From Candidatus Amphirhobacter heronislandensis (GTDB lineage: Bacteria; Pseudomonadota; Gammaproteobacteria; Tethybacterales; Tethybacteraceae), in assembly GCA_001750625.1 (NCBI GenBank), contig MEIE01000002.1:1-44989 (forward strand): 44,989 nt of DNA. Direction: 5' to 3'. Below the pieces are notes generated by a model. It worked only from the letters and a program-made list of their open reading frames with translations, ran no database searches and was not told the origin of the DNA. Both the position numbers and the translations under genes were made by a program. Below, in pieces: positions 10,890-22,278 of the stretch; position 1 is the stretch's first letter, and every line of letters starts with the position of its first letter.

Positions 10890-12901
10890 ATCTGCACGTC
10901 CCCGAATACATCTTCATAATGCTGGCGGCGAGCCTCGTGCTCATCACCGTCCTGCGCCGCTTCAAGCTGCCGACCATCTTCGGCTATCTGATCCTCGGCA
11001 TGCTCCTCGGGCCGCACGGCGCCGAGTTCTTCGCCGAGGGCACCGACGTCACCGGCATCGCCGAGCTCGGCATCATGGCGATCATGTTCTCGATCGGCCT
11101 GGAGTTCTCGTTCTCGCGGCTGATCACGGCGCGGCGGTACGTCTTCGGCATCGGCGGCTTCCAGGTCATGGGCTGCGCCGCGGTGGTGGTCGCGGTGATG
11201 AAGTACGGCCTCGGCTTCAACTGGCACGACTCGCTGCTGGCCGGCGCGGTCATCTCGCTGTCCTCGACCGCGGTGATCTCGAAGATGCTGATCGAGGAGG
11301 GGCTGCTGTCCTCGCCGCAGGGGACGCGCTCGATCTCGGTGCTCATCTTCCAGGACCTGGCCTTCATCCCGATGCTGATCCTCGCCAACTACACCACCGA
11401 AGGCGAAGGCGCCAGCGACTCGGTGCTCAGCCTGCTCGCCTCGAGCGTCGGCATCCTCGCCCTCATCCTGATCGTCGCGCCGCGGGTGATGCCGCTGGTC
11501 GTCGACTACTTCGCCAAGCTCGGCTCGAGCGAGATCTTCACCATCTTCGTCCTGACGCTGATCATGGGCATCTCGGTCCTGACCTACAAGGGCGGCCTGT
11601 CGATGGCGCTGGGCTCCTTCTTGACCGGCATGCTGCTGTCCGAATCGCGCCACCGCTTCATCATCCACGACATCATCAAGCCGTTCCGCGAGATCTTCCT
11701 CGGCTTCTTCTTCGTCAGCATCGGCCTGCTCATCGACCCGAACGCCTTTTACGAGTTCCTCGTGCCCATCGTCCTCGGCTGCCTGGCGGTCCTCGTCCTC
11801 AAGCCCCTGTTCATCTACGGCACCGTCAAGCTGTTCGGCTCGCACCACTGGACGGCGATCTACACCGGCCTGGCGCTGGGCGGCACCGGCGAGTTCGGCT
11901 TCGTGCTGCTGACGGCGGCGGCGGCGAGCACCGACAGCGACCTGCTGCAGATCCTGTTCGCGATCAACCTGGTCTGCATGGGCACGGCGCCGATCATGAT
12001 CGACGTGGCCCAGAAGGTCAAGGACCGGCTGCTGACGACCGACTGGCTGATCAAGGCCCGCGACCTCACCCGGGCGGCGCAGCAGGGCAGCGAGCTCGAC
12101 CACCACGTGATCATCGCCGGCTTCGGCCAGAACGCCCGCATCCTCGTCCGCCTGCTCAACCGCTACTCGGTGCCGTGGCTCGCGATCGAGAGCAACTACC
12201 AGCTCTTCGACTCGGCCTCCAAGGCTGGCCTGAACGTCATCTACGGCGATTCCTGCCAGGAGGAGACCATGCTGGCGGCCAACCTCTTCGCCGCCAAGGC
12301 CCTGGTGCTGACCCACGGCATCCAGGCGAACAACGTCCGGACCATCGAGCAGGCCCGCAACCTGCGCAAGGACCTGCCGATCTTCATCAAGGTCCAGGGC
12401 CAGGCCGAGATCGCCGAATGCCAGGAGGCCGGCGCCAGCTACATCGCGGTGACGTCGATGGAGATCGGCGCCGCGCTGGCGAAGGAGACGCTCCGGGAGT
12501 TCAACGTCAGGCCCGAGATGGTCGAGCACGAGGCCCGCACCATGCACGACACCATCGTCCAAGAAGGCGGCATGAACATCGTCCACGACATCGCGACCTC
12601 GTACTACGACAGCGAGGACGCCGACCGGCGGCGGCCGCACCCCCTCATCGTGGCCGAGAGCAACGGCCTGCCGGGCAAGGCCCGCGGCGCCTTCGAGCAG
12701 ACCCTGCAGAAGTTCGACATCGCCCTGCTGCGCATCGAGCGCGGCGACCAGCTGGTCGAGATGGTCAGCGCCGATTTCCTCGAGGAAGGCGACGTGCTGA
12801 TCATCGACGCCAACGATTTCCAGATGGACGCCCTGCTCACCAAGCTGCTGGACGACAGCGTGACGGCGGCCGAAGCCGACGCCCCGACGCCCTCATCTTG
12901 A
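10886..12901 (+). CDS. CPA2-family cation:proton antiporter with C-terminal TrkA-N (RCK-N) domain, KefB/YbaL-like
   Basis: 671 aa; [12 protein letters not shown], many TM segments, then [19 protein letters not shown] nucleotide-binding domain. Confidence 0.92.
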   Translation: MNLHVPEYIFIMLAASLVLITVLRRFKLPTIFGYLILGMLLGPHGAEFFAEGTDVTGIAELGIMAIMFSIGLEFSFSRLITARRYVFGIGGFQVMGCAAVVVAVMKYGLGFNWHDSLLAGAVISLSSTAVISKMLIEEGLLSSPQGTRSISVLIFQDLAFIPMLILANYTTEGEGASDSVLSLLASSVGILALILIVAPRVMPLVVDYFAKLGSSEIFTIFVLTLIMGISVLTYKGGLSMALGSFLTGMLLSESRHRFIIHDIIKPFREIFLGFFFVSIGLLIDPNAFYEFLVPIVLGCLAVLVLKPLFIYGTVKLFGSHHWTAIYTGLALGGTGEFGFVLLTAAAASTDSDLLQILFAINLVCMGTAPIMIDVAQKVKDRLLTTDWLIKARDLTRAAQQGSELDHHVIIAGFGQNARILVRLLNRYSVPWLAIESNYQLFDSASKAGLNVIYGDSCQEETMLAANLFAAKALVLTHGIQANNVRTIEQARNLRKDLPIFIKVQGQAEIAECQEAGASYIAVTSMEIGAALAKETLREFNVRPEMVEHEARTMHDTIVQEGGMNIVHDIATSYYDSEDADRRRPHPLIVAESNGLPGKARGAFEQTLQKFDIALLRIERGDQLVEMVSADFLEEGDVLIIDANDFQMDALLTKLLDDSVTAAEADAPTPSS

Positions 12902-12926
12902 ATTTCCCCCTCCCTGCGTATATAAT
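12898..12926 (+). promoter_or_regulatory. Sigma70-type promoter of groESL: TTGAAT-N17-TATAAT
   Basis: -35 at 12898-12903, -10 at 12921-12926, spacer exactly 17 bp. Confidence 0.75.
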
Positions 12927-12940
12927 ATGCACGGGAGAAA

Positions 12941-12967
12941 TTGGCAGTCTCCTTGCGCGACTGCCAA
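12941..12967. promoter_or_regulatory. CIRCE-like operator TTGGCAGTC-N9-GACTGCCAA, candidate HrcA site
   Basis: Perfect 9-bp arms with a 9-nt spacer, the architecture of CIRCE (TTAGCACTC-N9-GAGTGCTAA); just downstream of the predicted +1 of groESL. Confidence 0.75.
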
Positions 12968-13013
12968 AATTCCTGGTAAATGTTCGTATTATCAGCATTT
13001 TAGGAGAAACAAC

Positions 13014-13316
13014 ATGAACATCAAACCTCTGCACGACCGCATCGTCGTCGAGCGCATCGAGGAAGACACCCTCAGCGCCGGCGGCATCGTGATCCCCGAT
13101 TCGGCCAAGGAAAAGCCGGACCAGGGCATCGTCAAGTCCGTGGGCCCCGGCAAGCGGACCGACGACGGCAAGGTCCTCAAGCCCGAGGTCAAGGTCGGCG
13201 ACCGCGTCCTGTTCGGCAAGTACGCCGGCACCGGGATCAAGCTCGACGGCAAGGAGCTCATGGTGATCCGCGAGGAAGACGTCCTGGCGGTCATCGTAGG
13301 CGGCAAAGGCAAGTAG
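13014..13316 (+). CDS. groES: Co-chaperonin GroES
   Basis: [46 protein letters not shown] upstream; the listed ORF start at 12927 is an upstream extension. Confidence 0.97.
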   Translation: MNIKPLHDRIVVERIEEDTLSAGGIVIPDSAKEKPDQGIVKSVGPGKRTDDGKVLKPEVKVGDRVLFGKYAGTGIKLDGKELMVIREEDVLAVIVGGKGK

Positions 13317-13354
13317 CCGCCGCCCGCCCATCCAAACCATCATCCACACACTAG

Positions 13355-15001
<1,647 letters not shown>

Positions 15002-15026
15002 GTCTGGAACATCCCTCCATGGCCTC

Positions 15027-15061
15027 GAAGGCCCGGACGCGAGTCCGGGCCTTCGTTTTTT
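15027..15061 (+). terminator. Rho-independent terminator after groEL
   Basis: Perfect 12-bp stem GAAGGCCCGGAC-GCGA-GTCCGGGCCTTC followed by GTTTTTT. Confidence 0.93.
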
Positions 15062-15079
15062 AAAGACAGCGCCGGGGCG

Positions 15080-17110
15080 TCAGCTGATGCGGCCGCCGGC
15101 CGGGACCGCGTCGTCGACGAACAGCGGTACCAGGACGCCGTCGTCGTCGGAACTCGCGGCCAGCGCCATGCCCTCGGAGGTCCCGAAGCGCATCTTGCGC
15201 GGCTTGAGGTTGGCGACCACCGCGATCTTGCGCCCGGCCAAAGAAGCCGGGTCGACGTGCGCCTTGATGCCGGCGAAGATGACGCGCTCGCCGTCTTTTC
15301 CTAAGCTCACGCGCAGGCGCAGCAGCTTGTCGGAGCCCTCGACCGCGGCGGCCTCGAGGACCTCGGCGACCCGCAGCTCGATCTTGGCGAAGTCCTTGAT
15401 GTCGGCGTACGCGGCCCCTTTTTCTTCTTGCGCCGGCGCGGCGGCGGCCGTCGCCGGGGCGCTGCGGTTGGCGGCGAGCAGCTTGTCCATGTCCTTGGCG
15501 CTGACGCGCTTCATCAGGTGCTTGAACTCGCCGAGGGCGTGGCCCTCCGGCAAAGGCTGCCCCAGGCCGCTCCAGGCCAGCGGGCCGCAGGCGAGGTAGT
15601 CCTCGGCGGCGGCCGCGAAGCGCGGCATCAGGGGCTTGAGGCAGATGAGCAGGTCCTTGAAGGCGTTGATCCCGTCGGTGCAGACCCGGTGCAGCCGGTC
15701 CCTGTGGGCCGGATCGCGGCTGAGCTCCCAGGGCTTTTCGCGCTCCATGTGCTGGTTGACCAGCTCGGCCTGCGCCATGATCCGCCGGGTGGCCTCGCTG
15801 AACTTGCGCGCCTCGTACAGGCCCGCCAGCTCCTCGGCGTCGAAGTCCAGCAGCGAAGCGCCCGGCGCCGCCATCTTGCCGCCGCACTGCGAGGCGAGCA
15901 GCCGCGCGACCCGGCTGGGGATGTTCGCGATCTTGCCCACCAGGTCGGCGTTGACGCGCTGGACGAACTCCTCGAGATTGAGGTCGACGTCCTCGATCCG
16001 GTCGTTGAGCTTGCTCGCCATGTAATAGCGCAGCCAGTCGGGGTCGAAGCCCAGCTTGCGGTAGCTTTCGGCGGTGATGAAGGTGCCCTTGGACTTGGAC
16101 ATCTTCATGCCGTTGACGGTCAGGAAACCGTGGATGAACAGCCGCGTCGGCGTCCGGTGGCCGGCCTCGCGCAGCATCGCCGGCCAGAACAGGCCGTGGA
16201 AGTACATGATGTCCTTGCCGATGAAGTGGTACATCTCGGTGTCGGTGTCGGCGGCCAAGAAGGTGTCGAAATCGACGCCGCGCTCGGCGCACAGGCGCTT
16301 GAAGCTCGCGAGGTAGCCGATGGGCGCGTCGAGCCAGACGTAGAAGTACTTGCCCGGCGCCGCGGGGATCTCGAAGCCGAAGTACGGCGCGTCCCGCGAG
16401 ATGTCCCAGTCCTGCAGGCCGCCCTCAAACCATTCCATCAGCTTGTTCTCGGCCTGCTTCTGCAGCCGCGGGCCGGGGCCGGGGCCCGGCGCGGCGGTCG
16501 TCAGCCAGTCCTTGAGGAAGTCGCCGCAGGCGCTGAGCTCGAAGAAATAGTGTTCGGACTCGCGGATCTCGAGCTCGGCGCCGGACAGGGCCGAGCGCGG
16601 CTTGCCCAGCTCGGTCGCGGCGTAGGTCGCGCCGCATTCCTCGCAGCTGTCCCCGTTCTGGTCGGCCGCGCCGCAGCGCGGGCAGGCGCCCCGGATGTAG
16701 CGGTCGGCGAGGAACTGCTTGTTCTGCGGGTCGTACAGCTGCGCGACCGAGCGCTTGGCGATGCGGCCGGCCTCCTGCAGCCGGCCGTAGATGCCGGTCG
16801 CGAGCTCCCGGTTCTCGTCCGAGTGCGTGGTGTGGTAGCAGTCGTAGGCGACGCCGAAGTGGCGCAGGTCCTCCTCGTGCTCCTTCTGCATGCGCCCGAT
16901 CAGCTCCTCGGGCTTGAGCCCCTGCTGCTCGGCGGCGATCATCACCGGGGTGCCGTGGGCGTCGTCGGCGCAGACGAAATGGACCTCGTGGCCGCGCATC
17001 CGCATGAAGCGCACCCACGAATCGGACTGGACGTGCTCGAGCAGGTGGCCGATGTGGATGGAGCCGTTGGCGTACGGCAGGGCGCTGGTGACGAGGATGC
17101 GGCGGGTCAT
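15080..17110 (-). CDS. metG: Methionyl-tRNA synthetase with C-terminal tRNA-binding (Trbp111-like) domain
   Basis: HIGHLLEHVQSDSWVRFMRMRGHEV, zinc knuckle CPRCG..CEECG, KMSKSKGTF, C-terminal IELRVAEVLEAAAVEGSDKLLRLRV. Confidence 0.98.
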   Translation of the reverse strand: MTRRILVTSALPYANGSIHIGHLLEHVQSDSWVRFMRMRGHEVHFVCADDAHGTPVMIAAEQQGLKPEELIGRMQKEHEEDLRHFGVAYDCYHTTHSDENRELATGIYGRLQEAGRIAKRSVAQLYDPQNKQFLADRYIRGACPRCGAADQNGDSCEECGATYAATELGKPRSALSGAELEIRESEHYFFELSACGDFLKDWLTTAAPGPGPGPRLQKQAENKLMEWFEGGLQDWDISRDAPYFGFEIPAAPGKYFYVWLDAPIGYLASFKRLCAERGVDFDTFLAADTDTEMYHFIGKDIMYFHGLFWPAMLREAGHRTPTRLFIHGFLTVNGMKMSKSKGTFITAESYRKLGFDPDWLRYYMASKLNDRIEDVDLNLEEFVQRVNADLVGKIANIPSRVARLLASQCGGKMAAPGASLLDFDAEELAGLYEARKFSEATRRIMAQAELVNQHMEREKPWELSRDPAHRDRLHRVCTDGINAFKDLLICLKPLMPRFAAAAEDYLACGPLAWSGLGQPLPEGHALGEFKHLMKRVSAKDMDKLLAANRSAPATAAAAPAQEEKGAAYADIKDFAKIELRVAEVLEAAAVEGSDKLLRLRVSLGKDGERVIFAGIKAHVDPASLAGRKIAVVANLKPRKMRFGTSEGMALAASSDDDGVLVPLFVDDAVPAGGRIS

Positions 17111-17128
17111 GGCGGGCGCAGCCGCAGG

Positions 17129-17134
17129 ATTCTA
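17129..17134 (-). promoter_or_regulatory. -10-like TAGAAT (minus strand) upstream of metG
   Basis: ATTCTA on plus strand, 18 nt from the metG ATG; divergent partner TAAAAT at 17172-17177. Confidence 0.35.
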
Positions 17135-17193
17135 CCCGCCTGCTCCGCCGCCCGCCCCTGCGCCGGTTGCTTAAAATAGGCCCGGGAGCAAAA

Positions 17194-17973
17194 ATGGGAG
17201 AGGAGAAAGCAGCTGCCGGCAGCGTGCGCGCCGCGTTCGAGGACGGCGGCAAAATCGCCGTCATCACCGTCGCGAACGAGCGCCGCGCCAACGCCATCGA
17301 CGCCGCGATGATCGACGAGCTCGCCGCCGCGATCGACGAATCTTCCCGCGCCCGGGCGGTGATCCTCACCGGCGCCGGCGAGCGGCATTTCTCCTCCGGC
17401 GGCGACATCGCCTCGTGGGGCGCGATGGAGCCCGCCGCCTACGGCCGCGACTGGATCGAGCACGGCGCCAAGGTCTTCGCGCAGCTGGGCGAGCTGCCCG
17501 GCTTCGTCATCGCCGCGGTCAACGGCACCTGCTTCGGCGGCGGCCTCGAGCTGGCCCTGCACGCCGACGCCCGCATCGCCGCCGAGCACGCCCGCTTCCG
17601 GCTGCCGGAGACCTCGCTGGGCATGATTCCCGGCTGGCGCGGCGGCCCCCTGCTCGCTGAGGCGGCCGGCCAGCAGGCCGCGCTGCGCATGGCCCTGGCC
17701 GGCGAGGAGCTGGACGCCGACGCCGCCCTGCGGGCCGGCGTGGTCAGCGAGGTCCTGCCCGCCGCCGGGCTGCTGGCGCGCGCCCGCGAGCTGGCCGCGG
17801 CCGCGGCGGCGCGCTCGCCGGTCGCCAACGCCCTGGCCAAGCGGCTGCTGCGCGGCCGGCTCGACGTCAAGGCCCACGGCGAGCTTGGCGCCGAAGCCCG
17901 CGCCAGCGCCGACTGCGCCGAAGGCCTCGCCGCCTTCAAGGACAAGCGCGCGCCGAATTTCACCGACGACTGA
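17194..17973 (+). CDS. Enoyl-CoA hydratase/isomerase (crotonase) family protein
   Basis: VILTGAGERHFSSGGDI, GTCFGGGLELALHADARIAAEHARFRLPETSLGMIPGWRGG; ATG 17194 preferred over upstream start 17167. Confidence 0.88.
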   Translation: MGEEKAAAGSVRAAFEDGGKIAVITVANERRANAIDAAMIDELAAAIDESSRARAVILTGAGERHFSSGGDIASWGAMEPAAYGRDWIEHGAKVFAQLGELPGFVIAAVNGTCFGGGLELALHADARIAAEHARFRLPETSLGMIPGWRGGPLLAEAAGQQAALRMALAGEELDADAALRAGVVSEVLPAAGLLARARELAAAAAARSPVANALAKRLLRGRLDVKAHGELGAEARASADCAEGLAAFKDKRAPNFTDD

Positions 17974-17991
17974 CATCCCCTGGAGGAGCCC

Positions 17992-19470
17992 ATGAAGAAA
18001 CCAGCCCTGCCCAAACGCGCCCGCCGCCACGACATGTTCATCGACGGCCGCTTCACCGACGGCGGCGTGGCCGAGCGCATCGTCCGGAAAAGCCCCGCCC
18101 ACGGCGTCGAGGTCGCCAGCTGGCCGGCCGGCGACGAGCGCAGCGTCAACAAGGCGGTCGCCGCGGCGCGGCGGGCCTTCGCCAGCGGCGCCTGGTCGCG
18201 GCTGCACTGCGCGCAGCGCGCGGCGGTGATGCGCAAGGCCGCCGACCTCGTCGAGGCCAATCTGGAGAAGTTCGCGCTGGTCGAAGCGCTGGAGACCGGC
18301 AAGCCGATCATGCAGGCCCGCGCCGAGATGGGCGGGGTGGTCAACCTGTGGCACTACGCCGCCGGCGCCTGCCGGACCATCCGCGGCGAGTCCTACAACA
18401 ACCTGGGCGAGAACCTGTTCGGGCTGACCATCCGCCAGCCGGTCGGCGTGGTCGGCGCGATCATTCCCTGGAACTTCCCGCTGATCGTGCTGTCCGAAAG
18501 GCTGCCGTTCATCCTCGCCGCCGGCTGCACCGCGGTGATCAAGCCGGCCGAGCAGACCAGCGGCACGGCGCTGATGCTCGCCGAGGTCCTCGCCAAGGCC
18601 GGCCTGCCCGCCGGCACGGTGAACATCGTCACCGGCACCGGGCCCGACGCGGGCCAGCCGCTGCTCGACCACCGCGACGTCGACATGATCTCCTTCACCG
18701 GCTCGACCGAGGTCGGCCGCAAGGTCCTCGCGGGCGCGGCGCGCAACATCAAGCACGTCGGCCTCGAGCTCGGCGGCAAGAATCCCTTCGTGGTCTTCGC
18801 CGACGCCGACCTCAAGGCGGCGGCCGACGCCGCGGCCTTCTCGATGTGCTTCAACGCCGGACAGTGCTGCGTGTCGGCCTCGCGCCTGATCGTCCACAAG
18901 TCGGTCGAGGCGCCCTTCACCCGGATGCTCGCGAAGCTGCTGCGCAGCATCAAGATCGGCGACACGCTCAGCCCCAAGACCCAGATCGGCGCGATCTTCG
19001 AGCGCGCCCACATGGACAAGATCATGGGCTACGTCAACAACGCCGACGCCAAGATCGTCGCCGGCGGCAAGCGCGCCGGGCCGCGGCGCGGCATGTTCAT
19101 CGAGCCGACCCTGATCACCGGCGCCAAGCGCGCCGCCCCGATCTGCCGCGAGGAGGTCTTCGGCCCGGTCATGACCGTCCACGGCTTCTCGACCTACGAG
19201 CAGGCGGTGCGGCTGGCCAACGACACCCGCTACGGCCTGTCGGCGACCATCTGGTCGCGCGACGCGAGCAGCTGCCTGCGCGCCTACCGCGACATCGACG
19301 CCGGCCGCATCTGGATCAACACCGTGATGGAGGACGGCCCCGAGACCCCGCTTGGCGGCTGCAAGGAGTCGGGCGTCGGCCGCGAAGCCGGCGTCATGGG
19401 CATCGAGGCCTACACCGAGGTCAAGACCGCCAACATCAACCTTGGCGAGCGCGAGCGCTGGCTCGGCTAG
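17992..19470 (+). CDS. NAD(P)-dependent aldehyde dehydrogenase
   Basis: VVGAIIPWNFPL, FTGSTEVGRKV, LELGGKNPFVVFADADL, NAGQCCVSASRLIVH (catalytic Cys); SD GGAGGAG. Confidence 0.95.
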   Translation: MKKPALPKRARRHDMFIDGRFTDGGVAERIVRKSPAHGVEVASWPAGDERSVNKAVAAARRAFASGAWSRLHCAQRAAVMRKAADLVEANLEKFALVEALETGKPIMQARAEMGGVVNLWHYAAGACRTIRGESYNNLGENLFGLTIRQPVGVVGAIIPWNFPLIVLSERLPFILAAGCTAVIKPAEQTSGTALMLAEVLAKAGLPAGTVNIVTGTGPDAGQPLLDHRDVDMISFTGSTEVGRKVLAGAARNIKHVGLELGGKNPFVVFADADLKAAADAAAFSMCFNAGQCCVSASRLIVHKSVEAPFTRMLAKLLRSIKIGDTLSPKTQIGAIFERAHMDKIMGYVNNADAKIVAGGKRAGPRRGMFIEPTLITGAKRAAPICREEVFGPVMTVHGFSTYEQAVRLANDTRYGLSATIWSRDASSCLRAYRDIDAGRIWINTVMEDGPETPLGGCKESGVGREAGVMGIEAYTEVKTANINLGERERWLG

Positions 19471-19474
19471 GCAC

Positions 19475-20239
19475 ATGGGCGGCGCCGCGGTAGTCACCGG
19501 CTCGGCGCGCGGCATCGGCCGCGCGATCGCGCTGCAGCTCGCCGAGGACGGCTACGACGTCGTCGTCAACGGCAGCAAGCCCAGCGACGCGCTCGACGAG
19601 ACCGCCGAGCTGGTCCGCGCCAAGGGCCGGGCGGCGGCGACGGTCGCGGCGGACGTCGGCGACCTCGGCAGCCACGAGGCGCTGCTGGCGGCGGCCGCTG
19701 AGTTCGGCGGCCTGGCCTGCCTCGTCAACAACGCCGGCGTCTCGGTCCTCAGCCGCGGCGACATGCTCGACGCCAGCCCCGAGAGCTACGACCGCTGCAT
19801 GGCGATCAACGTCCGCGGCGCCTTCTTTTTGACCCAGCGCGCGGCCAAGGCAATGCTCGCGGCCAAGCCCGACAGCGACGGCCACCGCAGCATCATCTGG
19901 GTGACCTCGATCAACGCCACCGCCCTGTCGATCAACCGCGGCGAGTACTGCGTCTCGAAGGCGGCCGCCTCGATGGCGGCGCGGCTCTACGCCCTGCGGC
20001 TCGCCGACAGCGGCATCGGCTGCTACGAGATCCAGCCCGGCATCATCAAGACCGACATGACCGCGCCGTCGCAGGAGAAGTACGACCGCCTGATCGCCGA
20101 GGGCCTGGTGCCGCAGAAGCGCTGGGGCGAGGGCGAGGACATCGCGCGCGCCGCCTCGGCCATCGCCGCCGGCCGGCTGAGCTTCGCGGTCGGCCAGTCA
20201 TTGCAGCTCGACGGCGGCCTCGCCGTCGCGCGCTTTTAG
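19475..20239 (+). CDS. SDR family oxidoreductase
   Basis: VVTGSARGIGRAIA, LVNNAGVSVLS, YCVSKAA catalytic YxxxK; C-terminal SLQLDGGLAVARF. Confidence 0.93.
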   Translation: MGGAAVVTGSARGIGRAIALQLAEDGYDVVVNGSKPSDALDETAELVRAKGRAAATVAADVGDLGSHEALLAAAAEFGGLACLVNNAGVSVLSRGDMLDASPESYDRCMAINVRGAFFLTQRAAKAMLAAKPDSDGHRSIIWVTSINATALSINRGEYCVSKAAASMAARLYALRLADSGIGCYEIQPGIIKTDMTAPSQEKYDRLIAEGLVPQKRWGEGEDIARAASAIAAGRLSFAVGQSLQLDGGLAVARF

Positions 20240-20241
20240 CC

Positions 20242-21087
20242 TTGCGCGACCTCGCCGGCCGGCCCGAGCTGCTGGCGCTCAACACCGCGACCCTCGGGCA
20301 CCGCGAGCCGCTCGCCGGCGTCATCGACGCGGTCGCGGCCGCCGGCTTCGGCGCCATCGCGCCCTGGCGCCACGACCTCGACGAGTCCCAGGCCGCGGCC
20401 GAGGGCAAGCGGATCCGCGACGCGGGCCTCAAGGTCAGCGGCTACTGCCGCACCGCCTATCTCAGCGCCCCGGATGCCGCGGGCCGGGCGGCGGCGGTCG
20501 CCGACAACGTCCGCGCCCTGCACGCCGCCGCCGAGCTCGGCGCCGAATGCTTTGTCGCGGTGGTCGGCGGCCTTGCCGCAGGCAGCCGCGACTGCGCCGA
20601 CAGCCGCAAACAGATCCTCGACGGCCTCGCCCAGCTGGCCGAGACCGCCGCCGAGCTCAAGGTGCCGATCGCGCTCGAGCCGCTGCACCCGGCCTACGCC
20701 GCCGACCGCAGCCTGCTGTGCACCACCGCCCAGGCGCTGCAGTGGTGCGGCCAGCTCGATCCGGACGGCCGCGGCGATTTCGGCGTCTGCCTCGACGCCT
20801 ACCACGTGTGGTGGGATCCCGAGCGCGCCGCCTCGATCGCGGCGGCGAAGGGCCGCATCATGGGCTACCACGTCTGCGACTGGCTGGTGCCGACCCGCGA
20901 CATCCTGCTGGACCGCGGCATGCCCGGCGACGGCGTCATCGACCTGCGGTCCCTGCGCGCCGAGGTCGAGGCCGCGGGCTGGGACAGCTGGGTGGAAGTC
21001 GAGATTTTCTCGGCCGAAGACTGGTGGAAACGACCGAAAGAAGAAGTGCTCGCGACCTGCGTCGAGCGCATGACTTCCCTTTGCTAG
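20242..21087 (+). CDS. Sugar phosphate isomerase/epimerase family (xylose isomerase-like TIM barrel)
   Basis: ALNTATLGH, IDAVAAAGFGAIAPWRHDLDE, IALEPLHPAYAADRS, GVCLDAYHVWWDPE, WVEVEIFSAEDWW; start codon (TTG) uncertain. Confidence 0.85.
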   Translation: MRDLAGRPELLALNTATLGHREPLAGVIDAVAAAGFGAIAPWRHDLDESQAAAEGKRIRDAGLKVSGYCRTAYLSAPDAAGRAAAVADNVRALHAAAELGAECFVAVVGGLAAGSRDCADSRKQILDGLAQLAETAAELKVPIALEPLHPAYAADRSLLCTTAQALQWCGQLDPDGRGDFGVCLDAYHVWWDPERAASIAAAKGRIMGYHVCDWLVPTRDILLDRGMPGDGVIDLRSLRAEVEAAGWDSWVEVEIFSAEDWWKRPKEEVLATCVERMTSLC

Positions 21088-21090
21088 AAT
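21085..21090 (+). promoter_or_regulatory. -10-like TAGAAT overlapping the TIM-barrel stop codon, upstream of the DUF993 gene
   Basis: TTGCTAGAATCTTGAACAAGGAGAGGGGATG. Confidence 0.3.
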
Positions 21091-21108
21091 CTTGAACAAG
21101 GAGAGGGG

Positions 21109-22278
21109 ATGGGCCTGAAAATCACGCTGCCGGACGACGACGGCGCCAGGCAGGAATACGCCCTGCGCGGCGAGCCTCTGGCGGTGGTCAAGCGGCCGCC
21201 GGCGAAGAGCCGCATCGCGCTGTCGGCCGCGCACGTCGTCTCCCGGCCGGATTCCGCCGTCCATCCGTCCGAAGGCGGCGCCATCGACTGGGAGGCCACC
21301 ATGGCGTTCCGCCGCCACCTGCTCGAGCAGGGCCTAGGGGTCGCCGAGGCCATGGACACCGCCCAGCGCGGCATGGGCCTGAGCTACGACGGCGCCCGCG
21401 AGCTGATCGAGCGCACCTGCGCCGAGTTCGGTCCCAAGCCGCCCGCGCCGATCTTCGCCGGCTGCGGCACCGATCACCTGGCGGCTGGCAGCGCGCAAAA
21501 CGTCGACGACGTCATCGACGCCTACCTGCTGCAGGCCGAGCAGCTGCAACGCGCCGGCGCGCGGCTGATCCTGATGGCCTCGGCCGAGCTCGCGCGGGTC
21601 GCGCAGGGCCCCGAGGACTACGCCAAGGCCTACGCCGCCGCCCTGGCCGCCTGCGAGCAGCCGGTCATCCTGCACTGGCTCGGCGACATGTTCGATCCGC
21701 GCCTCGCCGGCTACTGGGGCGCCGCCGGCCTCGACGCCGCGGCGGCCAGCTGCCTGGAAATCATCGCGGCGCACGCCGCCAAGGTCGACGGCATCAAGAT
21801 CTCGCTGCTGGACAAGCAGCGCGAGATCGACTTCCGCCGCCGCCTGCCGGATGGCGTGCGGCTGTACACCGGCGACGACTTCAACTACCCCGAGCTCATC
21901 GCCGGCGACGGCGAGCGCCACAGCGACGCGCTGCTCGGCATTTTCGACCCCATCGCGCCGGCGGCGGCCGCCGCGCTCGCGGCCCTCGACGATGGCGACG
22001 AGCAGGAGTTCCGGCGCCTGCTCGACCCGACCGTCGCGCTGTCGCGGCTGATGTTCGAAAAGCCGACCTGGCACTACAAGGCCGGCGTCGTCTTCCTCGC
22101 CTGGCTCAACGGCCACCAGCGGGGCTACGCGATGCTCGGCGGCGTCGAAGGCATGCGCTCGCTGCGCCATCTCGCCGGCCTGTTCCGGCTCGCCGACGGC
22201 TGCGGCCTGCTCGCCGACCCCGAGCTCGCCGTCAGGCGCATGAAACTGCTGCTCGAGACCCGCGGCTTTGGCGCATGA
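21109..22278 (+). CDS. DUF993 family protein (dihydrodipicolinate synthase/aldolase-like TIM barrel)
   Basis: MGLKITLPDDDGARQEYALRGEPLAVVKRPPAKSRIALSAAHVVSRP and GVRLYTGDDFNYPELIAGDGERHSDALLGIFDPI, consistent with recalled DUF993 pattern; SD AAGGAG. Confidence 0.75.
   Translation: MGLKITLPDDDGARQEYALRGEPLAVVKRPPAKSRIALSAAHVVSRPDSAVHPSEGGAIDWEATMAFRRHLLEQGLGVAEAMDTAQRGMGLSYDGARELIERTCAEFGPKPPAPIFAGCGTDHLAAGSAQNVDDVIDAYLLQAEQLQRAGARLILMASAELARVAQGPEDYAKAYAAALAACEQPVILHWLGDMFDPRLAGYWGAAGLDAAAASCLEIIAAHAAKVDGIKISLLDKQREIDFRRRLPDGVRLYTGDDFNYPELIAGDGERHSDALLGIFDPIAPAAAAALAALDDGDEQEFRRLLDPTVALSRLMFEKPTWHYKAGVVFLAWLNGHQRGYAMLGGVEGMRSLRHLAGLFRLADGCGLLADPELAVRRMKLLLETRGFGA

Noticed and set aside
9803-12640. 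945-aa minus-strand ORF opposite the decarboxylase and antiporter
   Set aside because: Spans two well-supported genes on the other strand and has repetitive Asp/Arg/Gly composition.
12897-12926. Sigma32 heat-shock promoter at groESL (CTTGAA ... CCCC)
   Set aside because: CTTGAA is present, but the C-run is too close and no CCCCATNT-type -10 is at 13-15 bp spacing; TTGAAT-N17-TATAAT is a much better fit.
15428-17179. 583-aa plus-strand ORF opposite metG
   Set aside because: Shadow ORF; metG signatures are on the minus strand.
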